A DNA stretch of 64,000 nucleotides from Chloranthus sessilifolius (lineage: Eukaryota > Streptophyta > Magnoliopsida > Chloranthales > Chloranthaceae), in NCBI GenBank assembly GCA_021018995.1, contig CM037593.1, forward strand, positions 35,477,810-35,541,809, read 5' to 3'. Within the stretch, counting starts at the first letter, position 1; each line of letters starts with the position of its first letter. The translations under genes were made by a program, and so were the position numbers. Of this stretch, positions 1 through 10,456 are shown piece by piece. The notes beneath the pieces are model-generated. The model saw only the letters and a list, made by a program, of their open reading frames with translations. It did no database searches and was not told the DNA's origin.

Positions 1-2074
1 TACATCCAGTGACACTGGACTAGACCACCTAACAGTGCCTCTGATGCCAAATGTATGGGCAAGTGAACCGTAATATCGAAGAATGCAGGAGAAATTTTTT
101 TCTCTAAGTAACAAAGAACCAACACAATGCGTTCCTCGAGTCTCTTCAAATCAGCGATCACACAAACTTTCGAGCATAATTTCTGAAAGAATGCGCTCAA
201 TTCTATCAATGTAGATGTTAAATTCTTGGGCAGCAATTTTTGAATCGCCAGTGAAAGAAATTGTTGCATAATGACATGCCCGTCATGGCTTTTCAGGCCA
301 AAGATTTTACGATCCTTAATATTGACGCACCTTGCTATATTAGAGGAGTAACCATCAGGAACCTTCAAATTTTTTAACACACTCCAAAACTTCTCTTTCT
401 CATTTTTTGTCATAGAATAGCATACAGGTGGTAGATAAGCTCGATTATTTTCTTCCATTCCGGGTGAAGCTCGTCTTAGCGTCATTGCTTCTAAGTCTTG
501 ACGTACTTTTAAATTATCCTTTGTCTTTCCTTCAATATTCAATAAAGTTCCAAGAATATTGTCAGATATGTTTTTCTCAATGTGCATCACATCTAAATTG
601 TGCCTTAGTAAATTATGCTCTCAATACGGAAACTCAAATAATATACTCTTTTTCTTCTAGTTATATGACAAATTTGTAGTCTCTTTGTTTCTTGATCTTT
701 TCCTCACTTGCTTCTTTCCGAAAATATTTATACTGTTCTCTAGCTGGTTTAATATATCAGTCCCTAACAGAGGAACTGGTGCTTCTTTGACCTCTACGGT
801 GCCATCGAAAGATTGTTTCTAATTTCTAAACTTATGATTTGACGGTAGGAAACGCCGATGACCCATATAACAATGCTTCCTACCATTTGACAAGTAGCGA
901 CCACATGTATCTTTATGGCATGAAGGACATGCCAATTTCCCTTTCACGTTCCAACTTGACAATATAGCATATCTTGAGAACTCACTAATGGTCCAAGCCA
1001 AGGACACATGCAGTTGAAATGCTTATTTCTTTGAAGCGTCATAAGTATTGACTCCAAATTCCCATAATTCTTGTAGCTCATCAATCAAAGGCCTTAAGTA
1101 TACATCAATTTTATTTTTAGGGCTAGATGGACCAGGTATAAGCAATGACAGGATCATATTGGGTTGTTTCATATACAACCACGGAAGAAAATTATATGGA
1201 ATAAGTATCACAGGCCAAGTACTATGCGTAATACTCATTGATCCAAAAGGGTTGAAGCCATCACTTGCCAACCCAAGTCTAACATTGCGAGAGTCTAAAA
1301 CAAATGTAGGGTTGATGAGGTCGAATTTTTTTCATGCTTGAGAATCTGTAGGATGCCTTAATATACCATCTTTAGTGTGACCCTCTTCATGCCATCTCAT
1401 ATCACATGTAATTTTTTATGACATGTACAACCTTTGTAGTCTAAATTTTAGAAGGAAATGATGTAGAAATTTTGCGGGACTCTTTTTTATATAGCCTCCT
1501 ACATGATTCTCTTGGGATTTCCATCGTGACATGCCACAGACATTGCATGATTGTTTATCGGTATACTCCTTCCAATACAATATAGAATCATTTGGGTAGA
1601 CATCAATTTTCTTATAATTTAAACCCAAGTCTGTAATAATTTTCTTGCTCTGTGAAAAAGATTTTGGAAACGTAGACCCCTCAGGGAAGCTTCTCATAAC
1701 AAATCAAGCAACATACTAAAGAACTTAGTGCTCCATCGACCTAAACATTTGATATGCCACAACCTAATAATGAAAGATAATGTCGTATGTGATTTACACC
1801 CCTAATATAAATATTTTTCGATATTATGTGCTAATCTGTAGAATTTTGCGGCACTTTCATTGAGTAAATCATTTGTTCCATCTACTAAACCATCATGGAC
1901 TTCTGTTGGAACTAGAACTCCAAATGCATCATGCACCATAGTCCTCATGTCGTCACCGATGTCATCTTCATCGGATCCATTGTCTATCACAGAATCTTGC
2001 CTATAATTTTGTAACGTCTCTAAGTTTTGACCTGTGAACAATATGCCTCGGTGTGCGTGCCTGACTGTTCGCAC
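1..2074 (-). pseudogene. CACTA (En/Spm) TNP2-like transposase, broken, runs off left edge
   Basis: Read leftwards on the minus strand, successive frames give the order of a plant TNP2-type CACTA transposase. An acidic N-terminal piece (2074-1802) is followed by PEGSTFPKSF and YPNDSILYWKEY with a CNVCGMSRWK cysteine pair (1697-1500). Then come MRWHEEGHTKDGILRHP and LASDGFNPFG (about 1410-1240, the Transposase_21 core), DVYLRPLIDELQELW (about 1100) and CPSCHKDTC...CYMGHRRFLP (about 930-840). From about 420 to 1 the frame gives GLKSHDGHVIMQQFLSLAIQ, FFQKLCSKV and FFDITVHLPIHLA, the DUF4218-like C-terminal part, and the window starts inside it. In active elements this protein binds the element ends and catalyses excision and insertion. 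Here several stops and frameshifts separate the blocks, for example a stop after HPTDSQA near 1340, so it cannot be translated as one protein. The CACTA termini are not in view. The family call is from remembered motifs. Confidence 0.88.
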
Positions 2075-2222
2075 ATTGAAGACTATGCCAAAAGACTGAG
2101 TATTGTGTGTGGATTTAATCCTAGGGATTGGATCTTGTGTGAGAGATAGATTTAGGATGTGTTTGTATGGTTGAGAGAACTCTCATACACCTGGCATAGG
2201 TGTAGCAGCTTAACACCTGAGC

Positions 2223-2227
2223 CTAGG
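2223..2227. repeat. Target site duplication, left copy (CTAGG)
   Basis: CTAGG lies immediately before the TGTAATATCC start of the solo LTR and is repeated exactly after its end at 4818-4822. This is the 5-bp duplication expected from Ty3/gypsy integration. Confidence 0.9.
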
Positions 2228-4817
2228 TGTAATATCCCGAAAAATTGAGCGTTTAACTTTGACCTTGAGATCCGTGTCCGATTGGTCGTAGGGTTGACCA
2301 AGTGATGGTCAAACAATGAACTCATGGAGTGATGAGCTAACATAGTACAAATGTGACCTAAGCGTGATATATAGTGTGAGTTAGTGGTCACATACACCTA
2401 TCTCTGGTGTATGTGTTTAGCACACAAGCAGGAGAAAGGATATAAGGGTTTTGATAACCCTAGAAACCCTTTTGTCTTGGTTGGTGAAGGAATTAAGAAG
2501 AGAGAGAGAGAGAGTAAAGAAGAGTTATGGAAGCTAGATGTTAATGCAAATCAAGAGGAGTTAGCACTGATTGCCAGATTCAACGCGTTCGGATCATTGA
2601 AGCAAAAGATGGAACCCTAGCCATCAAACCCAATAAATCAACCCTTTGAAGGATTTATTGAGGTAAGTATGATTGGATTTCAATACCTAGAGAATTGATG
2701 GGTGAAATTTTGTCTAGCATGTTTAATATGATAGATTAAAGACTTAGAAAAAGAAAGAAAAGAAAATGAATGAATTTTGGAAGAACAACCCGAAAGGAAG
2801 CTGATCTGGCCAAATCGATTAATTGAAATAGAGGTTCGATTAATCGATTTTGGCCCAGAAGTTGAAAAGTCAAGGATGCCCAATTTCGATTAATCGAATT
2901 GGATTTCGATTAATCAATTTGGAAGGTCGATTAATCGATTTGGAAATCGATTAATCGACTGGGTACCTCCAGTGGCTGGAGAAACAAGACCTGGGGAAAT
3001 TGACTAATCGAGTTGGAAAATCGATTAATCGATTTTGGATTTCGATTAATCGATTTGGGATCGACTAATCGATTTCGGATTTTCAACCACTCGATTTGAG
3101 AATCGACCTTATTATGTTAGAGATTCCGATTAATTGATTTAAGATCGATTAATCGAATTTGAATCTCGATTAATCAATTTTGGGAATCGATTAATCGATT
3201 TGGGCTTCGATTAATCGATTTTGGGAATCGATTAATCGATTTGAGTTTTGATTAATCGATTTTGGGAATCGATTAATCAACTTTGGCAGTTTTATTTAAC
3301 TTTCTAGTTTTACTTTGAGATTTATGGAGGGTCTAGGACCTTCTTCATTACATCTTTAGTGATGTATTGCATGTGTTGTGATGTACCATAGGTGGTACGT
3401 GTGAAAGCGGGCACAAGGAGCCGTGTGGGACCTTGATGTTTGGACCTTCAGGGAATTGAGGTAAGGAACACCTTGAACATATACTTTAATTGCAAGAGCA
3501 TGTATGTAGTGATATGCTTATCAGAATTGAAAATATTTTAACTATGAAAAGCTTTGTGAAAATGGGTGTGTGTGTGTGACACCAATAATGTGATAAAGGC
3601 ATCTGTGTGATGCGAATAACTGAGATCAAGTAATCTAATGAGAATAAGACATCCCCAGGGGATGAGAAAGTAATAAAGGCATCAGTGTGATGTGAGTAAG
3701 TTATACATCCCAGGGATGTATATATGATTGAATAATTACTGTTGAGGCCTAACTGATATAAGATAGCACTTTACACGGTGAATAACTATATGTAAAGCAC
3801 ATGTTATTTTTATTATTTGAGGTTTGTTTATAATACCCCACCGACGTGGCGGGATACCCATGACTGAAGCGGCAGGATATCCGTGATCGGTACGGCGGCC
3901 AATCCGTACACTAGTGCGGAGGTCTATCCGTACACAGTAATCACATCCCAGGGATGTTGAGTTGAGATTTAACCCCACCGCCTAGTGAGAAAGGGGCTTG
4001 GGTAGTATTCCCAGGGAATACATTTTTACAACTGTCTATTTAGGTGATGATGGTGGGTAACCCATCGGGGCTCGATGCTATATTGCTCGGGGATTACTTA
4101 AGTTGAAGATTTAAGTTTTGCTTTAGGCTTGTTCAGTGTCATTCATGATAAATCAACAGTAAAGTAAGACAAGCAAATTACCAGTAAACTTGAATGCAAA
4201 TCATCAGCTTTTAAACTAATTTTCTAGCAAATGCATAGACACATCATGCTTAGAATATTATGGAATATATGTGAGATTTTAATTTATATGTTCATTGTGT
4301 TGTTCCCTATTGAGTTAGGATGTAGCTCACCCCTTTAGACTATACATCGCAGGTCCTTTGTTAGCAGCAGCTGAGGCTTCGAGAGACGTAGATTCGGGCG
4401 ATTCGGATTACGTGCTTGGGGACGAGTTGGAACCTCCTCCCGAGGACTCTTCTAGGAGACTCCGCTGAGTACTTTGAGAGAGAGTTTTTGTGAGCAAATT
4501 GTACGGCTTGGTATGTCAAGCCTTTATTTTTTATAACAATGTAATTAAATTGACTTAATTCTTTTGGCGAACCATCTGGGGTGATCAGTCTATCACTGAT
4601 GGTTCGAATCGGTTCTCTGTTCATGCAGTGGCATGGAAGTAGAACTGTCTTTTGTTTATGCCAGATAGGCATGTTACTTTTTCTACTTTATGTAATTATT
4701 TGCTTTATCTCTTTATTATTGCTTGTTATACCAATGTTTCATGCATAGCTTTGGGGCACGGTTTGGAGGATCGTGCTGATGGCAAGGGTTTCGGGTGCCT
4801 AAATCCGGGCTGTCACA
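2228..4817 (+). mobile_element. Solo LTR of a Tekay/Del-type (chromovirus) Ty3/gypsy element
   Basis: The segment starts TGTAATATCCCGAAAAATTG and ends GGGCTGTCACA, so it has TGT...ACA inverted ends, and it is flanked by a perfect CTAGG duplication. No gag or pol lies inside, so this is a solo LTR of 2590 bp left by recombination between the two LTRs of a full element. The TGTAAYAYCCC start is typical of plant Del/Tekay LTRs, which is the basis of the lineage call. A TATA-like GATATAAGGG lies near 2438 and a splice-donor-like GAG/GTAAGT near 2660. About 500 bp are packed with AATCGATTAATCGATT words. Flanking bases (2100-2222 and 4823-5284) resemble another LTR of similar design. Exact boundaries are strongly supported; lineage moderately. 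Confidence 0.88.
2810..3300. repeat. Array of AATCGATTAATCGATT palindromic words
   Basis: Roughly twenty copies of the palindrome TCGATTAATCGA, often extended to AATCGATTAATCGATTTTGG, occur at irregular spacing of about 15-40 bp. Variants lose one CpG (TTAATCAATT, GACTAATCGA). The spacing is too irregular for a plain tandem satellite. The array lies inside the solo LTR, downstream of its TATA-like box, in what may be a 5' leader intron beginning near 2660. Confidence 0.93.
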
Positions 4818-4822
4818 CTAGG
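4818..4822. repeat. Target site duplication, right copy (CTAGG)
   Basis: Exact repeat of 2223-2227, directly after the ...CTGTCACA end of the solo LTR. Confidence 0.9.
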
Positions 4823-5283
4823 CCTTGTTATAAGATAAATAAATAGCCTTATTAGTTTTGCATTCAATACCCTTTATTGCTAATGATTAGAGTTATAAAG
4901 AGAGTAGGGTAAAGGTCCTTTGATTCGAAACCTTGGGGAAGCAATCACTCAAGTTGTGCACGAAGCAAGGATTGAAGATCAATCCCTAAACGCATTTCAC
5001 ACAAGCCCTAGCTGGGAGTAGGATTCATGGATCGTGTGAACGATCGATTTGAGGTAAGAAGTTGTGTGATGTTGTGAATTAGCATTAAGTAGGTTTTGTT
5101 TAGCATATGATTGAAAAACCATAAGGAGCAAGATCAGATTTGAGAAAGAACGGAGAAAGAATGAGAAAACCGAAGAACATATGAAATTTGTTAATTTTGA
5201 TCAATCAAAATTTGATTCGATTGATCGAAATTAACCCAAGAGAGAAGGATACGATCAGAGAAAATTTATTCGATCGAAATAGG
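4823..5283 (+). other. Probable fragment of an older related LTR, no gene
   Basis: No coding potential is seen. The segment resembles the solo LTR in layout rather than in exact sequence: an AAACGCATTT...CCCTAG stretch, GAGGTAAGAAG (compare GAGGTAAGTAT in the solo LTR), TTTAGCATATGATTG (compare TCTAGCATG), and then AT-rich palindromic words such as TTGATCAATCAA and CGATTGATCGAAA at 5200-5275. I infer that the solo LTR inserted into this older LTR, whose other side is 2100-2222, and that element A then truncated it. The similarity was judged by eye only. Confidence 0.4.
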
Positions 5284-5297
5284 GACAAATTTTACAC

Positions 5298-5415
5298 TGG
5301 CGCAACTATTAGTTGCGCCAAGGTAAAATATGGGAGTTTAAAGCTGGCGCAACTATTAGTTGCGCTAGTTATAAATTCCAGTGTTTTTACACTGGCACAA
5401 CTAATACATGCGCCA
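5298..5415. repeat. Palindrome cluster 1 of element A (three copies)
   Basis: Three copies at 5298-5320, 5345-5367 and 5393-5415. The first is perfect: TGGCGCAACTA, one T, then TAGTTGCGCCA, so two 11-bp arms around a single base. The second ends GCGCTA and the third is TGGCACAACTA...ATGCGCCA. GGCAAAAA follows the third copy, as it does at other sites. Confidence 0.95.
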
Positions 5416-6947
5416 GGCAAAAACTGCCTCTCCAGAACAAAAAGCAGCAGCCACTAATGCCCGAAATGAGTCTCTTTTTTTGGTTTTTGTGGAAGCTAGG
5501 CTTCCGGGAATTGAGCTGTTTTCTTGATGATCGATTCTCTCCTCACCGACGCCTAAAGGATTGAGTCCGGTATAACTCGCTAGCGACTCCCTAAGGGTTT
5601 TAAGCTTTGTAGGAATGGGAACCCACCCGATATACCTCCGGCGCAAGTGCCTTCTCAGATACTAGATGAGCTGGGACTTTTCTAGATCATCACCACTAGG
5701 GGCTGCCGCCATACTATGACCCGGGTGTTTGTATGTGTGCCTAAACCAACCCTTTTGAAAAATCTACCCCGCAAAACAGATTAATTAAGCTCCCTAACTT
5801 AGTTCAATTTTAATTTTTCAAAACTTTTCTCTTTTTTTTTGGAAGTTTTCTTTAGTTCAAAGACCGAGGGTGATTATCCCGTGCCGCCACTACGGGCCGA
5901 CGTCCACTGTTAGGATATGATAAATAAAAAAACGGGGCCAGTCAAGCGACTAGGCGAGAAATATAAAATGCTGAAATTTAAAAAGTGCCAGTCAAGCGAC
6001 TAGGTAAAAAGTTGCTGAAATTTTAAAGCGGAAACGTAGGGGTGATTAAAAAATGGTGCCAGTCAAGTGATTAGGCAAAGATTGCAGAAATTTAAAGCGG
6101 AATCGTAGGGGTGAGTGACAAAAAAATAGCAAAAATAATAAAAAAAAAACAGCAATAAAATGTTAGAAAAATAAAAAAGGAAAGGCCTAGTTCAAGGGGA
6201 AGCTCTACTAGCAAATCCCCAGTAGAGTCGCCATCTGTGCAACCGTGGGATCCGTGACGGTCCCGTCGCGACGATGCGCTCTCTAATGAAAAATATAGAG
6301 TCGCCACCGGGAGCTTTCGGTGTCCCGGGATACCTAGTTCATTTTTATGAGCACCGAAGTGCTAAAAATATGACTCTAAATCCGGTCCACACCAAAGGCT
6401 CTTGGGTAGGGGCTTCGGTTATCGATCGGGAAGGTGTTAGGCACCCGATCAAGCCGCTTAACGCGGTCTCTACTAATGGCCTAAAATAAAATGATATAAA
6501 ATAGCTTCCTCTTGCCCAAAAGGACTTAGAATCCTATTTGTGCCCCTCCGTTCCTACAGAAAAATCGGCGGCGTAACGGCACAAATGAGAGGATGGAGGG
6601 AGCTAGAAAGAGATAAGAGAAGAAAGGGGAGAGCCGGAGCCCTCGGGCCCTTGTAGCACTGAAGAGGAGCCTTGCGTGGCTTGCTTTGATGAGCTTTCGA
6701 AGGCTTGAATGGTGGAGAAATGGGTTATAACCACTTAGGACTTAAAGCTAAGAGGTAGGGGATGGAGGCTAGGGGATCACACAAACCTATGCTAAGGGTT
6801 TTGGATGCAAGAACAAGCTTGAAAGGAGGTTTTGGAATTCTGGAATTTGGATGAAAATAGTGTACAAAAGGGAGGAAGAACTTCTCACTTTGAGCTCTTT
6901 CTCTCTTAAGCAAATTTCTCAACCTTTAAACCAAGGGGAGGGGGGCT

Positions 6948-6956
6948 CTATTTATA
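6948..6956 (-). promoter_or_regulatory. TATA box of left LTR of element A
   Basis: The minus strand reads CCTATAAATAGAGCCCCCC, a canonical plant TATA box. The matching position in the right LTR is 27391-27398 (TATAATAG). It lies on the gag-pol strand and downstream of the palindrome half-sites. Confidence 0.7.
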
Positions 6957-7238
6957 GGAAATGGGTGGGTTAGGGGGGCACTTAGATACTAATTGGGTTT
7001 ATCAATTAGGTAATCTTGCATCTAAGGATTCCTAGGGTTTTTGGGGCCTTGAAAGGTGTGGGAAGGTCCTCCAATGGTGGATGATGGGGTGAGGCCTTAA
7101 GCCACTAAAGGGGTTGCCAATAGGTGAGGAATGGGTGCAACAGGACTATCAAAACACACCCCAAAGGTTGAGGTGGTCAACAAGTCAAACCCCCAGCACG
7201 AATTTTAGGGAAAAACTGAACAGCTATTGTTCATATGC

Positions 7239-7345
7239 CTAGCGCAACTATAGGCAAATGTACAGTAAAACAGTGCTGCACAGTTCCCTGGAAGTTGCGC
7301 CAGGCAAAAATCTTGGGGGAAAATGGATAGTTGCCCCAGGCAAAA
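7239..7345. repeat. Degenerate half-sites of the element A palindrome
   Basis: TAGCGCAACTATAGGCA (about 7240), GAAGTTGCGCCAGGCAAAAA (7291-7310) and TAGTTGCCCCAGGCAAAAA (about 7328) are single arms of the 23-bp palindrome. They occupy the place of the four-copy cluster at 27680-27883 in the right LTR, so sites have been lost here. Confidence 0.8.
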
Positions 7346-7725
7346 ATCCTGAAATTCTGTCCGATTTGCAAATGGCCATAACTTTTGATGTACAACTCCG
7401 ATTGGGGTGATTCTTAGCTTGTTGGAAAGCTGGAGAAGTCCTCTTTCCAAAGGTATATGATTTGATATCAGTAAAAGATCTAAGGTAGTCCTAGTGCACC
7501 ACTCTTCATCCATTACCCGGGAAGGTTAGGTTTAGGGTTCGGAATGGGTTCTAAGGGTTGGGATTGGTTTGTAAAGGTTCGGGGTAGGTTCCTAAGGGGT
7601 CTAGGGTGATTCTTAAGGGTTTCGGGTGATTCTTAAAGGTTCCATTCATACCATCAAAAGCTTAGAATTACACCTCTCTTAAAAGGTGTTTCTATCGGGC
7701 CTTGGGCCAAATTTGGGTGTCTACA

Positions 7726-7738
7726 GGTCCCCAAGTGC
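7726..7738 (-). promoter_or_regulatory. Candidate polypurine tract of element A
   Basis: The minus strand reads CACTTGGGGACC immediately before the LTR start TGTAGACACCC. The position directly 5' of the 3' LTR and the G-rich content fit a plus-strand primer site; it is short and imperfect. Confidence 0.5.
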
Positions 7739-9208
7739 TTAGTGACATTACTGGGCATAACCGAGGTGGAACAAGTTGCGAAAGCCCTGTATGTCAGGCC
7801 AAACATTCGTTTCTCGAGATGATTTGAACGTATTTGATGTTTAAGATTTATTCTGAATACAACAGCTTTGCAAGTAAGAGGGGTGATCGACCCATATTCA
7901 AAAATAGGCGCGAAGTAAACATACGCAAGGCTCCACAATTTGTGTCCAATCCTACGAGCCATTTGATTGCCCCATCTGACTATTCGCAGGTGCCCCTGTC
8001 AGAGGCAGGGTTTGCAATCTTTGGGCAAACCCATCGATTCAAAAGTTTACTTGGCATGACTACCCGAGCGGAGCGAATAGACGTTGCAATGCTTTTTGGG
8101 AGTACGTGCCATTTTTGAAAACTTGCCCCCAGATCTACATGACCTAGAGCATCCAGCTTCAATTAATCCTGAACAGATACAACCAAAATTGGGTGTCTTC
8201 CAAAAGAGGCATCCAGTCCTGGTCTCTGCCAATAATGATCATAAACATCATTTAACTATGCATAATCATGCACCCATTAGGGGCGATAAGCAACAAAGGA
8301 GATGGAAGCCCCGACTCGGACCTGCCTGGGTATAATTTACGAGAACAAACAACCATCATACGGATACCCAGACGCATAGTATACACTTTACAGGGATACC
8401 GCTGCACATACAGGTTTTAAGCCTATAGAAAATAAAGGGGAAATGAACCCTTCTTGATGCATGGTTGGACATAGTTTGATTGATACGTAATCTCATTCTC
8501 AACAAGTTGGTCTCAACCAACGATTGACCTTTTCCAACAGAGAATCTGAAGCTTAAGACACTTAAGTTCATATGAATCCAAAATAGAGTGCTCATCGCAA
8601 AGATTTAGTAGCGGAGTCGTCCTGATCGAAACATTGACCGTCTGATCATGATTGAGCCCGCTGCTCCTACTTTGAAGTAGGATCCATGGATCCAAGGCGA
8701 ACCTTAGATCTAGGAAATTAGTTTTGCATAGCTGTATTGCCGATAAAATATTGATAATTTATCCCATTGAAAACACGCATGTGCGTAAGTCTATGGGGAA
8801 ACACAAATAGGTAATTATTTTATGTGTCTTATTTTTGTGATTTTCTATGTGATTTTTTTTGGATTTTTGAAGTCATTATTTTATGTGGTTTTTTCAAAGT
8901 TATTATTTTTGGTTTGGTTTTTTTTTTATGCGAATTACTCTAACATTTTATGTGAGTTATCTTTTTGGATTTTTTGTGGGGATTTTTTTCCATCAGTTTT
9001 TGGGTTTTTCATGTTTCTCTATGTAGGATCGGGATGCCTATTGCTCTCGGTCCGCTTTATTCTTAGCACGGCTTCCCAGATAGGTCGAATGAGGATCGAC
9101 ACATCGCTTGGGAGCACGTGCATCTGCCGGGGGTAACAAGCAATGAGAAGGGGTGTACCGGGTTATGAAAGCGACCGTATCAGGCCCAAGACCCGACCTA
9201 TTAATGGC
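7739..9208. other. Noncoding spacer of element A next to the 3' LTR
   Basis: No coding potential is convincing on either strand. The reading frames here are short and do not resemble known proteins. From about 8800 the plus strand becomes strongly T-rich, which makes frames look hydrophobic. The segment is the distal part of the spacer between the left LTR and the first antisense ORF. Confidence 0.6.
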
Positions 9209-9327
9209 TAGCACAACTATTAGTTGCGCCATGCAAAAAGGGGGCTAAACTTTGTTTGGCGCAACTATTAGTTGCGCCAGGCGAAAAGGTGCTCCAAAAT
9301 TGCCTAGCGCAACTAATAGCCGCGCCA
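9209..9327. repeat. Palindrome cluster 2 of element A, upstream of the PMD ORF
   Basis: Three copies at 9209-9231 (TAGCACAACTA...), 9257-9279 (perfect 11+1+11) and 9305-9327 (TAGCGCAACTA...CGCGCCA). A weak TATA-like AATTTAAAC follows at about 9343-9351, preceded by a G run and CAAT. The cluster lies 1.1 kb upstream of the PMD start codon, with a probable 5'-leader intron between. Confidence 0.95.
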
Positions 9328-10456
9328 AGCTTAGCTGGGGGGCAATTTAAACAACCCGAGTTTGGGCTGTAGGGCATTTTTTTTGAAAATTTTCTCCCTC
9401 CTCTTTAAAACTGAAAATGACCTCCTTAGGGTTCCTTTACATTGCCTCTACGCATGCCTCATTATCGTTGCTTGCTTGTGTCGATCGATCGCCAGCATAC
9501 GCTAGATCAAAGACCCAATTTTTTTCTCAAGGTAACTATTTAAAACTCATTTTTCTTGAATTTTCTTATTTTTTTCTTGCAAATAGGATCATGATCTTGC
9601 ATTCTTTGATGAGTAATGGTTTATTTTCATGGTATGTATGTTTATTGATGATGTGTGGATGGTTTCTTATGAATGATGCCCCATTTTGTTGTTTAATACA
9701 CTTTTTATATATTTTTTGTTGTTTTTATTTGTGCATGTAAAAGGGGTTTTATTTTTGTATTTTTTGTGTTTCTCTTTTTGAAGATTAATTAAGGGAAATG
9801 GTAGATGATTTTTGGCTTTTGGTTTTTGTTTTCCCTCTTTTTTTGTTTTTGCAAATAAAGTAAAGGGATTTCTTTCTTCTTTTTTTTTTCATTATGAAAT
9901 AAAGGGAGTTTTTTGGTTTTATGGACATAGACTAAGTTTTTTTTTTTTGTTTTTGTAAAAGAAGAGCTCTTCTCTTTTTTTTTTTGGTTTGTTTTTCGTT
10001 TTTAGGAATATAAAGCAACGATTTTTTTAACATAAGAAAAAGAGAGATTTTTTTTGGGTTTTGATTTTAGAAGCATGATGATGATGATTATTTATTTATT
10101 TATTCTTTTTTTTCTTTTGTTTTTCTAAACATAAAGGATTGATGATTTTGTTTGTTTTTCTATATATAAAAGAAGGACTTTTTACTTTATTTTAGAAACA
10201 TAAAGGAACGATTTTATTTGATTCTAACTTGCTTTATTTTCAAAAAATTGGAAGGGGAAATTTTTTTTTTTTTTTTTTGAAGAAAAGATCTTTTTTGCAT
10301 TTTCAATCTAAAGGGATCTTTTTTTTTATGCATGTGTATCTCTTATTTCTGAAAATAAGTAAAATGATGAGTGTACTTACCTTCCTTTGTAGCATAGTAT
10401 ATCATGGTTCTTTATCATTGATCTGCTCTGATGTGATTACTTTTTGTCGTCCTAGA
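9328..10456 (+). other. Probable promoter, leader exon and T-rich leader intron of the PMD ORF
   Basis: After the palindromes comes a weak TATA-like site, then a moderately complex stretch to about 9527 ending CTCAAG/GTAACTA, a good splice donor. The following ~900 bp are extremely T-rich on the plus strand, as plant introns are, and end GTCGTCCTAG just before the ATG at 10457. I infer a spliced 5' leader. Hydrophobic frames in this stretch are by-products of the T runs. Confidence 0.45.

Larger units (their letters stand above)
5284..7725 (-). repeat. Left (3') LTR of element A, outer end truncated
   Basis: Matches 25722-28283 in the same order throughout, for example CTCGCTAGCG, GGGGCTGCCGCCATACTATG, AGAGTCGCCATCTGTGCAAC and GGTTATCGATCGGGAAGGTG. 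It ends ...GGGTGTCTACA at 7725, which on the minus strand is the U3 start TGTAGACACCC. A minus-strand TATA box is at 6948-6956. The palindromic words are present at the outer end and as degenerate half-sites at 7239-7345. The first ~340 bp of the right LTR have no counterpart here, so the copy is probably truncated. Confidence 0.8.

Noticed and set aside
8822..9740. Plus-strand frames rich in Phe, Leu and Val that look like membrane proteins
   Set aside because: They arise from T-rich runs (TTT, TTG, GTT codons) in an intron-like spacer; there are no family motifs.
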